The notes under the pieces were generated by a model. The model was not told where the DNA came from. It did no database searches and saw only the letters and a list, made by a program, of their open reading frames with translations. Below, in pieces: positions 18,183 to 26,692 of a stretch of DNA of 64,000 nt. Source of the DNA: DASVBE01 sp963770375 (GTDB lineage: Bacteria > Actinomycetota > Actinomycetes > Streptosporangiales > Streptosporangiaceae); NCBI GenBank assembly GCA_963770375.1, contig CAVYPM010000002.1, positions 1 through 64,000 of the forward strand, read 5' to 3'. Positions within the stretch are counted from its first letter, which is position 1. Every line of letters starts with the position of its first letter. Made by a program: the position numbers and the translations under genes.

Positions 18183-18498
18183 GACATCAGGCCATCCACT
18201 AGCGGCCGGCGAGGAACCCGCGGACCGGGCCGGGAAGTCCCGGCCTCACCCGCCGCTGGGGGACGAACGAGTAAAACAGCGGGCGGGCACTGAACTTCAT
18301 CCGGAAATCATGGCATTTACCGGGCGGACCAGGCCGGCGGTATGGCGGGAATGACCTGGGTGTATTACATAGCGTGACGGTTTAAGTCGCTCCTGCGACA
18401 CCCGGTGCGGATGGGTTTCGTGGTGCGGCGGAAGGGGCCATGACCGGCGCCGACAACCTAAGGTTGACGCGGGCCGAAGACAAGCTTAGGTTGTCGGT
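18183..18498. other. Divergent regulatory gap before the Clp-N regulator
   Basis: No coding sequence is seen. It holds the promoter and palindrome described at 18450-18497 and a small hairpin GTCGC-tcct-GCGAC near 18390. Confidence 0.6.
18450..18497 (+). promoter_or_regulatory. Leaderless promoter embedded in a 13-bp inverted repeat (likely operator)
   Basis: CCGACAACCTAAG at 18450-18462 and its exact complement CTTAGGTTGTCGG at 18485-18497 flank the promoter. TTGACG (18464-18469) and TAGGTT (18487-18492) are separated by 17 bases, a good housekeeping promoter. Only six bases lie between the -10 element and ATG 18499, so the transcript should be leaderless. Protein bound to the arms would cover both promoter elements. 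The encoded HTH protein is the natural candidate for autoregulation (inference). Confidence 0.75.
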
Positions 18499-19379
18499 AT
18501 GGACCACGGACCCGGGCCCGCATACGTGGATGTGCACGCGCTGACCACGGCGGTGGAGCAGCACGTCACCGGCTCGCCGCTGGACCGGATCGAGGCCGCG
18601 CTGTCCCTCGGCAACGAGCTGACCGTCGGCGCCGACGAGCTGATCGGCCATTTCGTGGCCGGGGCGCGCCAGGCGGGCTGCTCGTGGACCGACATCGGCG
18701 AGCGGATCGGCGTTTCCAAGCAGGCCGCCAGGCAGCGTTTCACGCCGCTTCCTGGCGTGGCCCCCAGCGCCCTGCCGGTCCGGCAGGCCCGGCTGGTGGC
18801 CTGCCTGGACGCGGCCGGCCGGGCTGCGGTGGCCGACGGGTCCGCCGAGATCGGCACGCACCATCAGCTGATCGGCCTGTTCCAGGAGGGGGCCGCCGCC
18901 GCCATCATGGAGTCTCTCGGGCTGACCGCCGCCCAGGTCCGGCACGCCGCGGGCGAGCTGTTCCCCGGCGGCGGCCGGCCGCCGGCCTGCCCCATGACCT
19001 GCCGCCGCCGGAGTCGGCTGGTGCCCGGGCGGCGCTGATCGGCGCGGCCCGGCTGGCTCAGCGCGCCGGGATCGACATGGTCGGGCCCGAGCAGCTGCTC
19101 GGCGCGCTGGCGCTGGACCCCGGCTCGCACGCCCGGCGGGTGCTGGGCAAGCTCGGGACCAGCATCCCGGCCATCAAGAAAGAGCTGGAGTGCTACATCG
19201 GTCTCAGCCGGGCCCGCCGCCGGGGCAAGAAGGCGGCCCAGCGCTGCTCGTTCTGCGGCAGGGGCCCGGGCCGCGGGGTCCGTATGGTGGCCGGGCCAAG
19301 CGTGTGGATCTGCGCCGAGTGCGTCTCGCTGGCCGGCGAGATCATCGCCGAGGACGACGGCAGTACCGGTCAGGGGTAG
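18499..19379 (+). pseudogene. HTH + Clp-N + ClpX-type zinc-finger protein, one frameshift
   Basis: Frame one (to about 18990) has DRIEAALSLGNELTVGADEL, then an HTH: CSWTDIGERIGVSKQAARQRF, then a Clp-N-like region HHQLIGLFQEGAAAAIMESL. The protein continues in the next frame: ARAALIGAARLAQRAGIDMVG with a second Clp-N part PEQLLGALALDPGSHARRVL, and ends with a C4 zinc finger CSFCGRG plus ICAECVSLAGEII as in ClpX. A single missing base in the GC run near 18985 would fuse all into about 290 residues. Such proteins probably link Clp-type recognition to DNA binding. Broken gene or sequencing error. Confidence 0.75.
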
Positions 19380-19466
19380 GCCAGCGCGGCCCGGCCGCGG
19401 CCGGTCAGCTCGACCAGCCGGGCCCGGGCGTCCCGCGGGTCGGGCTGCCGCCGGACGTACCCGCGG
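19370..19466 (-). pseudogene. MarR-family regulator, C-terminal remnant only
   Basis: The minus strand from about 19466 to the stop at 19370 reads RGYVRRQPDPRDARARLVEL followed by TGRGRAALAYP. This is the wing and following helix of a MarR winged-helix domain (R-x-x-D-x-R-D-x-R pattern). The HTH and dimerisation parts are missing, and on the other side of the break a cupin remnant starts in the opposite direction. Confidence 0.65.
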
Positions 19467-19472
19467 CGGGCC

Positions 19473-19613
19473 GTGGTGGTCCCGGCCGGTCACCCGATCC
19501 AGCTCGTCAACCCGGACCCCAGCCCGGCCGAGGTGATCGTCGCGATCCGCGCCGGGTTCACCGGCAAGGCCGCCGACGGCAGCGACATCGCCACCCCGCC
19601 CTGGGCCCAGTAG
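19473..19613 (+). pseudogene. Cupin-domain protein, C-terminal remnant only
   Basis: The reading VVVPAGHPIQLVNPDPSPAE, then VIVAIRAGFTGKAADG and a stop after TPPWAQ, matches the end of small cupin proteins (last strands of the barrel, with the G-x-P-H/x-N element). About two thirds of the gene is absent. It is back to back with the MarR remnant. Confidence 0.55.
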
Positions 19614-19690
19614 CCCCGCCGTCCCGGTCCCGGCACGCACCGGGACTGGGACGCGGGCGGGAGCTGCAGCAGCACGCGGGCCGGTCACAC

Positions 19691-19921
19691 CTAGCCGGCC
19701 GCCGGGCCAGCCGCGTGCCCGTTGTCGTCGACCGGCGAGACCAGCCGGATCACGCCGATCTCGCTCCAGGTCACGAAGATCTGGCCGCCCGTACGCAAAT
19801 CGGTCTCAATCGTCATCTTGTCGTTCATCTGCGCCAGCATGTGGACGTTCCACAGATTAACGCTGGGCGACTCGACCGCGTACGTACGCCCCTCATAGTC
19901 GAACTCGACCTGCAGGTTCAC
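19691..19921 (-). CDS. Small hypothetical protein
   Basis: A 76-residue protein starting at GTG 19921, with GGGGGGAGGG just upstream as a strong ribosome site. It reads VNLQVEFDYEGRTYAVES, WNVHMLAQMNDKMTIETDL and GQIFVTWSEIGVIRLVSP, a beta-rich pattern without cysteines or a signal. I do not recognise it. Start signal, codon use and composition support a real gene. Confidence 0.55.
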   Translation of the reverse strand: MNLQVEFDYEGRTYAVESPSVNLWNVHMLAQMNDKMTIETDLRTGGQIFVTWSEIGVIRLVSPVDDNGHAAGPAAG

Positions 19922-20091
19922 CGGCCCTCCCCCCCGGACGGCGCAGATAGCGCCTGACCGTCATTATGCCGCCTATCATCCGGCGGCTTGTCAATGGAGT
20001 TAATAACTGGTTTCCCTGGTAAAAGCGTGCTCAGCCTGACCCGGCCCGCCGCCGTCGCCGGGCACCGCTGACAACCTCCTGGCCGCCCGGT

Positions 20092-20160
20092 GACGTGATG
20101 CAGGAAACCGCGCACGCGCTGGGCAATTCGGTCGGCACCGTGAAAAGCCAGACCGCGCCG
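20092..20160 (+). pseudogene. ECF sigma factor region 4 remnant
   Basis: The plus strand encodes QETAHALGNSVGTVKSQT, which is the helix-turn-helix of sigma region 4.2 in SigE/SigM-like ECF factors (pattern ETAxxLGxSVGTVKSxT). Nothing else of the gene remains upstream or downstream. It sits just beyond the end of the STAND-TPR gene. Confidence 0.5.
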
Positions 20161-20191
20161 GCGGGGTCCACTAGAGGGCGGCGGGCCGCGG

Positions 20192-22759
20192 TCAGCCGGA
20201 GATCGCGGCCAGGCTCTCCCTGACCGTCTCGGTCAGCTGGTGGCTGGGGCCGAGCACCCGCTCGCAGTCGGCCAGCGTCCGCTTGAACACGCCGATCGCG
20301 TCGGCCTGGCGCCGGGCCGACAGGTACGCCGAGCCGGCGTTGTACCGGGCGGTCAGGGTGTCCGCGTGGTCTGCGCCGAGCACCCGCTCGCAGTCGGCCA
20401 GCGCGCGCTCGTACATCGGGATGGCCTCGGCCAGCCGCCGGGCCGACATGTAGGCCGACGCCAGGTTGCCCTGGGCGGTCAGGGTCTCCGGGTGATCGTG
20501 GCCGTGCACCCGCTCGCAGTCGCGCAGCGTCCGCTCGTACATCGGCACCGCGTCCTTGAGCCGCTTGGCCAGGTAGAACGTGGCGGCCAGGTTGCCGCAC
20601 GAGGCCACCGTATCCGGGTGATCCGGGCCGAGAACCCGTTCCCGGTCCGCCAGCGTGCGCTGGTACAGCGGGATCGCGTCGCGGAGCTTGCCCGCCGAAC
20701 GGTAGGCGTAGGCCAGGCTGCTGCGCGCGGTCAGCGTGTCCGGGTGGTCAGGCCCGAGGACCCGTTCCCGGCCGGCCAGGGTCCGCTCGTACAGCGGGAT
20801 GGCCTCCTTCAGCCGGCCCGCCGAGCGGTAGGCCGCGGCCAGGCTGTTGCGGGCGGTCAGCGTGTCCGGGTGGTCGGGGCCCAGGGCCCGTTCCTGGTCG
20901 GCCAGGCTGCGCTCGAAGATCGCGGTGGCGTCGGCCAGCCGGCCCGCCGAGCTGTACGCCGAGGCCAGGTCGTGCCGGGCGGTCAGGGTGTCCGGGTGCT
21001 GCGGGCCGAGCGCCCACTCCCGGCCGGCCAGCGCCTGCTCGTACAGCGGGATCGCCTCGGTCACCTGGCCCGCGGCCAGGTACGCGTGGGCCAGGTGGCT
21101 GCGGCAGGTCAGCGAGTCCGGGTGGCCGGGGCCGAGCATCCGCTCGCGCTCCTCCAGGCTGCGCTTGCGGGAGGAGATCGCGTCCGAGGCCAGCCCGGCC
21201 TTCTCCTGGGCACCGGCCAGCCGGTCCCTGGCGGCCAGCGACTGCGGATGGGACGGGCCCAGCAGCCGGTCGCTGACCTTGATCATGTTCTCCCAGTAGT
21301 GGACCGCCGGGCCGGTCAGCCCACCGCGTTCCAGGCTGTCTCCGGCGCGCATCAGCAGCGGGTGGGCCTTGGGCCCCCATAGCAGGTCGCCGGTGCAGCG
21401 CAGCAGGCTGGCCGTGTTGTCGCGGAGCGCCAGCGTGAGCGGCGGAGCCGGGTCCAGCTGCGGCCAGGCCTCGAGCAGCGCGTCGGCGGCGGCCCTGGCC
21501 ACCTCACCGAACACCGGCGGCGGCAGCAGCTGACGGATGATCCCGCCGATCACCGGGTGCACCCGGATCGTGCGCTCCGCGCTGCCGCTGTCGATCATCA
21601 CCAGGCCGAGCCGGGCCAGGCTGGTCAGCGCGGTTCTGGCCAGCTGCACGCCGGCCTCGCCGGCCCGCTCGCCGGTCATGAACGTCACCGCGGCGGGACC
21701 GGTCAGCACACTGACCGGGATACCGGCCGGGTCGAGCACGCAGGCCAGCGCGAGCACGCCGCGGGCCAGCCCGGCCGGCGGCAGCTGGTCAAGGAAGTCC
21801 AGGCCCACCGACACGGTCAGCGCGGCGGCGTCCGTGTCGTCGCCGTCCGGCCTGGCCTGCCGGATCCGGCGCTCGGCGAACCGCGCCCGGAAACCGCGGC
21901 AGTCCAGGCCGCGGTCGATGATGACGGCCGCGGCCAGGCCCAGCGAGAGCGGCAGGCACTGCAGGTCCTCGGCCAGGTCCAGGGCCTCGATCCGCTGGTC
22001 CGGGTAGTCGCTCAGGGCAGTGGTCAGGTAGCCGAGTGCCTCCCGGCGGGAGAACGGCCCGACCGGGATCACCCGCCGGCCCGGCCCGGCCAGCGCGGCC
22101 GGCTCCAGCCGGGTGGTGATCAGCACGCTGCCGGACGGGCCCGTGGGCAGCAGCCCGGCCGCGTCGGCCGGATCGGTCAGGTCGTCGAGCACGACCAGCC
22201 ACGGCCGGCCGGTGCCGGCCAGCCAGGCCATGAACCTGGCCGCCGCGGTCCCGGCGTCGCGGTGCGTGTCACCTACGCCGACGGCGACGAGGCCGCGTGC
22301 GTAGCCGGCCAGGATCGCGTCGCGGCTCGCTGCGGTCAGCCAGACGAGCAGGTCGACCGAGCCGGCCTGCCACAGCGAGCGGGCCAGCGCGGCGGCCAGC
22401 TGGGTCTTGCCCTCACCGCCCGCGGAGGGACGGCCGCTGCCGCCCGGGCCGGGCGCCGCGGCCAGCACCGTGACCTGGCCTGGCCGCAGCTCAGCAACCA
22501 GGCCGGGCCCGGTTTCCGGGCGGCTGCTGAACGCCGGGGCGAGCGGTGGCACGTCACCGAGCACAGCGGGCCAGGCCCGTTGCGCGGGCACGATCTGCTG
22601 CGGTGGCGGGCTGCCGTGCTGCATGCGCGGCCCGCTGCTAGTCTGCCTGCTCATGCCGGTCGGCCGGGTCCGGTTGCTCCGACCACCAGGAACCTCCTCG
22701 GACGGCCGGCCACCAGGGCGGACGCCACGGTCGGGATGGATCTGGATCTGAATAGTCAT
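20192..22759 (-). CDS. STAND NTPase with C-terminal kinesin-light-chain-type TPR repeats
   Basis: This 855-residue protein has an NB-ARC-like NTPase domain (about 75-400): a modified Walker A ending GGEGKTQLAAALA, Walker B WLVVLDDL, and GSVLITTR as sensor. A winged-helix linker follows. From about residue 480 come roughly nine 42-residue TPRs, each closing with a GPxHPDTL motif, of which the central four are nearly identical. Such proteins act as ligand-triggered signalling scaffolds, sometimes in defence or development. The first 70 residues are low complexity. No ribosome site is seen at 22759, so an internal start near residue 37 (MSRQTSSG) remains possible. Confidence 0.85.
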   Translation of the reverse strand: MTIQIQIHPDRGVRPGGRPSEEVPGGRSNRTRPTGMSRQTSSGPRMQHGSPPPQQIVPAQRAWPAVLGDVPPLAPAFSSRPETGPGLVAELRPGQVTVLAAAPGPGGSGRPSAGGEGKTQLAAALARSLWQAGSVDLLVWLTAASRDAILAGYARGLVAVGVGDTHRDAGTAAARFMAWLAGTGRPWLVVLDDLTDPADAAGLLPTGPSGSVLITTRLEPAALAGPGRRVIPVGPFSRREALGYLTTALSDYPDQRIEALDLAEDLQCLPLSLGLAAAVIIDRGLDCRGFRARFAERRIRQARPDGDDTDAAALTVSVGLDFLDQLPPAGLARGVLALACVLDPAGIPVSVLTGPAAVTFMTGERAGEAGVQLARTALTSLARLGLVMIDSGSAERTIRVHPVIGGIIRQLLPPPVFGEVARAAADALLEAWPQLDPAPPLTLALRDNTASLLRCTGDLLWGPKAHPLLMRAGDSLERGGLTGPAVHYWENMIKVSDRLLGPSHPQSLAARDRLAGAQEKAGLASDAISSRKRSLEERERMLGPGHPDSLTCRSHLAHAYLAAGQVTEAIPLYEQALAGREWALGPQHPDTLTARHDLASAYSSAGRLADATAIFERSLADQERALGPDHPDTLTARNSLAAAYRSAGRLKEAIPLYERTLAGRERVLGPDHPDTLTARSSLAYAYRSAGKLRDAIPLYQRTLADRERVLGPDHPDTVASCGNLAATFYLAKRLKDAVPMYERTLRDCERVHGHDHPETLTAQGNLASAYMSARRLAEAIPMYERALADCERVLGADHADTLTARYNAGSAYLSARRQADAIGVFKRTLADCERVLGPSHQLTETVRESLAAISG

Positions 22760-23014
22760 GATGGCGGATTTGGCGGTTCGCCACTACCGATCCGGTTCCT
22801 ATTTCACAGCAAAGTGCCGCGTGAGGCGGGTGTGACTGCTGAATCCGGCCGTCCTGGCGCTGATCATGGTCATGGATTACGGCTGATGCGCGGCTGGCCG
22901 CGCCTGCTTAGCTGATCATGCGGCGGGTACTGCGGGAGCCGGGGAAGCTGGTCATTGACGGTCCAGCCGGACCGGCATAAGGTCCGGCTGGCTGGTGATC
23001 GCGAAAGGACTTCG

Positions 23015-23704
23015 ATGGCTGCGGTGGCGGCAGCGCGCGGGGGACCACGGCGCATCTCGGCTGGCCAGGTGTGGCACGGGCTGCTGGCCCTGCTGGTCAT
23101 CGCGGCGCTGGTCACGCAGGTCGTGCTGACCTCGCAGCCGTCCGCGGTACCGCTGGGGGCCCGGTACATCCGGCTGATCAGCTACTTCACCATCCAGAGC
23201 AACGTGCTGATCGCGATCGGCGCGGTGGGGCTGGCGCTGACCCCGGCCCGGGACGGTGCGCTCTGGCGGGTGGTGCGGCTTGACGGGCTGATCGGCATCA
23301 GCGTCACCGGCGTGGTGTACACCACCGTGCTGCGTGTCCCTGACCATCTGCACGGCTGGGCGGCGGCCACCGACGCGGTGTTCCACTACGCGGTGCCGCT
23401 GGCCGCGGTGCTCGGCTGGCTGGCGTTCGGCCCGCGGCCCCGCTGCGACCTGCGCACCGTGGCCTGGTCACTGGTGTGGCCGCTGGCCTGGCTCGGCTAC
23501 ACCCTGCTGCACGGCTCGGTCACCGACTGGTATCCGTACCCGTTCATCGACGTGACCGTGCACGGGTACGGCCTGGTGCTGCTGAACGCGTTCGCGGTGG
23601 CCGCCGTGCTGGCCCTGATGGCGGCGGTGTTCTGGCTGGGCGACGCGTACCTGCCCGGCGGCCGCGGCCGCCCGGGCGCCGGCCCGCGCGCGCTGGCCGG
23701 CTGA
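23015..23704 (+). CDS. Pr6Pr-family membrane protein
   Basis: A 229-residue protein with six predicted membrane helices. The stretch YIRLISYFTIQSNVLIAIGA and the VYTTVLRVPDHLHGW, VFHYAVPLAAVLGWL and DWYPYPFIDVTVHGYG segments are hallmarks of the Pr6Pr (FAR-17a/AIG1-like) family. Related proteins in eukaryotes are hydrolases of unusual lipids, but bacterial function is not established. ATG 23015 follows GAAAGGA by six bases. Confidence 0.8.
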   Translation: MAAVAAARGGPRRISAGQVWHGLLALLVIAALVTQVVLTSQPSAVPLGARYIRLISYFTIQSNVLIAIGAVGLALTPARDGALWRVVRLDGLIGISVTGVVYTTVLRVPDHLHGWAAATDAVFHYAVPLAAVLGWLAFGPRPRCDLRTVAWSLVWPLAWLGYTLLHGSVTDWYPYPFIDVTVHGYGLVLLNAFAVAAVLALMAAVFWLGDAYLPGGRGRPGAGPRALAG

Positions 23705-23720
23705 CCAGGCCGGCCCGCCG

Positions 23721-24107
23721 TCAGTCCTTGTCCTTGCGCAGCCGGTCGTCGATCAGGCCGAGCAGCCAGCTGACCAGGCCGACGATGATCGCGCCCCAGA
23801 ACGCCGGCCAGAACCCGGTGATGTGGAACGGCACCTTCAGCTTCCCGGCGACCCAGCTGGCCAGCCACAGCAGCAGGCCGTTCACCACCAGGCCGATCAG
23901 GCCCAGGGTCAGGATGTAGAACAGGCACCCGATGGCCTTGATGATGGGCTTCAGGAACGTGTTCACGATCCCGAAGATCAGCGCCACCACGACCAGCGTG
24001 AGCACCTTCGACAGCGTCGTGTCGCCCTGCACCTCGATGCCGGGCACCAGGGCTGTGGCCACGGCCAGCGCTACGGCCGTGATCAGCACCCGGATCAGTG
24101 CGTTCAT
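23721..24107 (-). CDS. Phage holin family 4 / YvlD-like membrane protein
   Basis: The 128-residue protein has four membrane helices and the family pattern LVVVALIFGIVNTFLKPIIK, LTLGLIGLVVNGLLLWLASW and AFWGAIIVGLVSWLL. Despite the name, these are mostly chromosomal membrane proteins of unclear role, not phage lysis proteins. It is convergent with the Pr6Pr gene, 16 bases apart. Confidence 0.85.
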   Translation of the reverse strand: MNALIRVLITAVALAVATALVPGIEVQGDTTLSKVLTLVVVALIFGIVNTFLKPIIKAIGCLFYILTLGLIGLVVNGLLLWLASWVAGKLKVPFHITGFWPAFWGAIIVGLVSWLLGLIDDRLRKDKD

Positions 24108-24206
24108 GCGGATATCCTGGCACGCCCGGCGGGGTCCCCGGGCCGTTCGCGGGCGTGTCCGCAGGTGGTTGCTGCGGTCAGCGCCAGCGGGGCCAGGGCC
24201 AGCGGA

Positions 24207-24458
24207 TCAGTGCCGGAAATGGACGAACACCCGGCCGAAGTTCCTGGAGTCCTTTTCGACCCGGTGGTAGAGCTGCTTGATCTCCTTCTGGTCCAGGAAC
24301 CGCAGCACCCTCTTCTTCAGCTGGCCGGAGCCCTTCCCGGGGATGATCTCCACCAGCGGCGCCCGGGTCCGGATCGCCTCGTCGATGATGTCGCGCAGCG
24401 CCCGGTCGATGTCGGCGCCGCGGTTGTAGATGTCGTGCAGGTCGAGCTTGAGCTTCAC
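24207..24458 (-). CDS. Smr-domain protein
   Basis: Starting at GTG 24458, with GGAGG eight bases upstream, this 83-residue protein begins VKLKLDLHDIYNRG (LDLH motif) and continues with LVEIIPGKGSGQLKKRVLRF, the nuclease-loop region in which the usual HGxG is PGKGSG. It is a single MutS2-type small MutS-related domain without the MutS2 ATPase. Stand-alone Smr proteins nick or bind branched nucleic acids or mRNA. The upstream Met-containing extension lies before the ribosome site and was rejected. Confidence 0.8.
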   Translation of the reverse strand: MKLKLDLHDIYNRGADIDRALRDIIDEAIRTRAPLVEIIPGKGSGQLKKRVLRFLDQKEIKQLYHRVEKDSRNFGRVFVHFRH

Positions 24459-24538
24459 GCTGGCTGCCTCCGATCCGCTGCTCAGCCCACCGTACGCTGG
24501 GGCGGGCGGGAACCCGGCGGCCACCACGAGGAGATGTC

Positions 24539-26017
24539 ATGCGCCTAGCCAGGCCAGTCACGGCCGCAGCCGCGGCCCTGCTCACCGCGGCCAGCGCGGC
24601 GGTCGCAGCGGCGGGCGCACCCGCAGCCGCGGGCGGGGCACTCGCCGCCCGCCCGGCCCCGGTGACGGACGCCGGGCTGGCGCCCGTGGTGTCGATCTTC
24701 CCGCAGCTGATCCGGGTCACCCCGGACCACGCGCTGTCCCGGCCGCCGAGCGACCGGTTCTGCCGCCGCCACTTCGGCATCCACTGCTACCTGCCCCGCC
24801 AGCTGCGCCAGGCCTACGGGCTGCCCGCGCTGGCCCGCCGCGGCATCACCGGCAAGGGCCAGACGATCGTCATCGTCGACTCGTTCGGCTCGCCGACCGT
24901 GCGGCACGACCTGAAGGTCTTCGACCGGGCGGTGGGCCTGCCCGACCCGCCGTCGCTGAAGGTGATCCAGCCCGCGGGCAAGGTCCCGCCGTACCGGCCG
25001 AACGGCAACCGGGAGGGCTGGGCCGGCGAGACCGAGCTGGACGTGGAGTACGCGCACGCGATGGCGCCCGGCGCCAGCATCCTGGTCGTGGCCACCCCCA
25101 CCTCGGAGAACGAGGGCACCACCGGCTTCCCGCAGATCGTCGCCGCGGAGAAGTTCGTGATCCGGCGTCACCTGGGCGGGGTGATCAGCCAGAGCTTCGG
25201 GGCCACCGAGCAGACCTTCCCGTCCCGCCGGGCGATGGCCCGGCTGCGCGGCGCGTACGTGGCCGCGGCCCGCAGCGGGGTGACCGTGCTGGCCGCGGCC
25301 GGGGACAGCGGCGCGGCCGACGTCAGGTTCGACGGGGTCACCTTCTACCGGCACCCGGTGACCTCCTGGCCGGACAGTGATCCGCTGGTGACCGGCGTCG
25401 GCGGGACCAGCCTGCGGCTGGGCCCCAAGGGCCACCGGCTGCGCCCGGACGCGGTGTGGAACGACACGTTCAGCCGGGCCACCCAGCGGACCTTCAGCGG
25501 CTCGCCGCAGCCGAGCCCGCTGGCCGCGGGCGGCGGCCGGTCGGTGTTCTTCGGCCGCCCCGCGTACCAGGACGGCGTGAAGGCGGTGACCGGGGCGCAC
25601 CGTGGCGTGCCCGACATCTCGATGAGCGCCTCCTGCAGCGGCGCCGTGGTCATGTACCAGAGCTTCCGCGGCCAGCCCGGCTGGTACCCGACCTGCGGGA
25701 CCAGTGAGGCTACCCCGGAGTTCGCGGGCATCATCGCGCTGGCCGGGCAGCTCGCCGGGCACCCGCTCGGGCCGGTCAACCCGCTGCTCTACCAGCTGGC
25801 CGCGCACCACGCCAGCGGCCTGGTGGACGTGCGGCGCGGCAGCAACAGCGTGGTCTTCGGCCAGGGCGGCCGGCGCCATAAGGTGACCGGGTTCCGCGCC
25901 CGGCCCGGCTACGACCTGGCCTCGGGGGTGGGCACGATCAGCGCCCCGGCGTTCGTGGCCCAGCTCGCCGCCGCCGCCAGGGCGCGGGCCGCAGCGGCGC
26001 GGGCGGCCCGGCGCTAG
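24539..26017 (+). CDS. Secreted S53 (sedolisin) serine-carboxyl peptidase
   Basis: A signal peptide (residues 1-30, Ala-rich after MRLARP) precedes the catalytic domain. Glu164 and Asp168 in GETELDVEYAHAMAPGA, Asp in AAAGDSGAAD (oxyanion), and Ser389 in GTSEATPEFAG match the sedolisin E-D-D-S set, and DLASGVGTISAPAF supplies the C-terminal calcium-site-like end. No kumamolisin-type propeptide (about 150 residues) is present, so folding or acid activation must differ from the classical enzymes. GAGGAG sits five bases before the ATG. Probably acts outside the cell at low pH. Confidence 0.9.
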   Translation: MRLARPVTAAAAALLTAASAAVAAAGAPAAAGGALAARPAPVTDAGLAPVVSIFPQLIRVTPDHALSRPPSDRFCRRHFGIHCYLPRQLRQAYGLPALARRGITGKGQTIVIVDSFGSPTVRHDLKVFDRAVGLPDPPSLKVIQPAGKVPPYRPNGNREGWAGETELDVEYAHAMAPGASILVVATPTSENEGTTGFPQIVAAEKFVIRRHLGGVISQSFGATEQTFPSRRAMARLRGAYVAAARSGVTVLAAAGDSGAADVRFDGVTFYRHPVTSWPDSDPLVTGVGGTSLRLGPKGHRLRPDAVWNDTFSRATQRTFSGSPQPSPLAAGGGRSVFFGRPAYQDGVKAVTGAHRGVPDISMSASCSGAVVMYQSFRGQPGWYPTCGTSEATPEFAGIIALAGQLAGHPLGPVNPLLYQLAAHHASGLVDVRRGSNSVVFGQGGRRHKVTGFRARPGYDLASGVGTISAPAFVAQLAAAARARAAAARAARR

Positions 26018-26086
26018 CCGAAAATCCCGCCGGAAATAGTCGCGCCGACCTGCCATCCCCGGCCCGGATGGTCTCGAATAGGGGTC

Positions 26087-26692
26087 ATGAATTTCAGGGA
26101 GGCGCGCGGGCCCGGGCCGGGACAGGGCCAGGAGGCGGGCCCGTCCGCCGAGCCGGACCTGGGCGGCCTGCTCGCGCACGTGGCGCGGGGCGACCAGGCC
26201 GCGTTCGAGCAGGTCTACGACCGGCTCGCGGGCCCGGTCTACGGGCTGATCCGCCGGGTGCTGCGGGACCCGGCGCAGTCCGAGGAGGTCGCGCAGGAGG
26301 TCCTGCTGGAGGTCTGGCGCACCGCGTCGCGCTTCGACCCGTCCCGGGGCAGCGCCACGACCTGGGTCATGACGATCGCCCACCGGCGGGCGATCGACCG
26401 GGTCCGCTCGGTCACCGCCGAGGCCCAGCGGGACCAGAAGTCCGCGGCCGCCGCGATGGTGCCCGCCCCGGACGAGGTGGCCGAGGCGGTGGAGGGCAAC
26501 CTGGACCGCGAGCGGGTCCGCCGCTGCCTGGGCTCGCTGACCGACCTGCAGCGTGAGTCGATCACCCTGGCCTACTACGGCGGCTACACGTACCGGCAGG
26601 TGTCCGGGCTGCTCGGCACCCCGATCGGCACGATCAAGACGCGTATCCGGGACGGCCTGATCCGGATGCGCGACTGCCTGGGGGTGGCGTAA
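26087..26692 (+). CDS. sigK: ECF sigma factor, SigK-like
   Basis: A 201-residue sigma factor: region 2 contains VYDRLAGPVYGLIRRVLRD, EVAQEVLLEVWRTASRFDPS and SATTWVMTIAHRRAIDRVRS; region 4 contains LTDLQRESITLAYYGGYTYR and LLGTPIGTIKTRIRDGLIRM. The protein matches the SigK subfamily and overlaps the following anti-sigma gene by one base (TAATG), the usual sigK-rskA arrangement. Regulon cannot be read from this window; in mycobacteria the pair responds to redox through RskA. Confidence 0.85.
   Translation: MNFREARGPGPGQGQEAGPSAEPDLGGLLAHVARGDQAAFEQVYDRLAGPVYGLIRRVLRDPAQSEEVAQEVLLEVWRTASRFDPSRGSATTWVMTIAHRRAIDRVRSVTAEAQRDQKSAAAAMVPAPDEVAEAVEGNLDRERVRRCLGSLTDLQRESITLAYYGGYTYRQVSGLLGTPIGTIKTRIRDGLIRMRDCLGVA

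Noticed and set aside
23721..24107. Phage lysis module (holin) as evidence for a prophage
   Set aside because: The family is mostly chromosomal YvlD-like protein, and no other phage genes are present.
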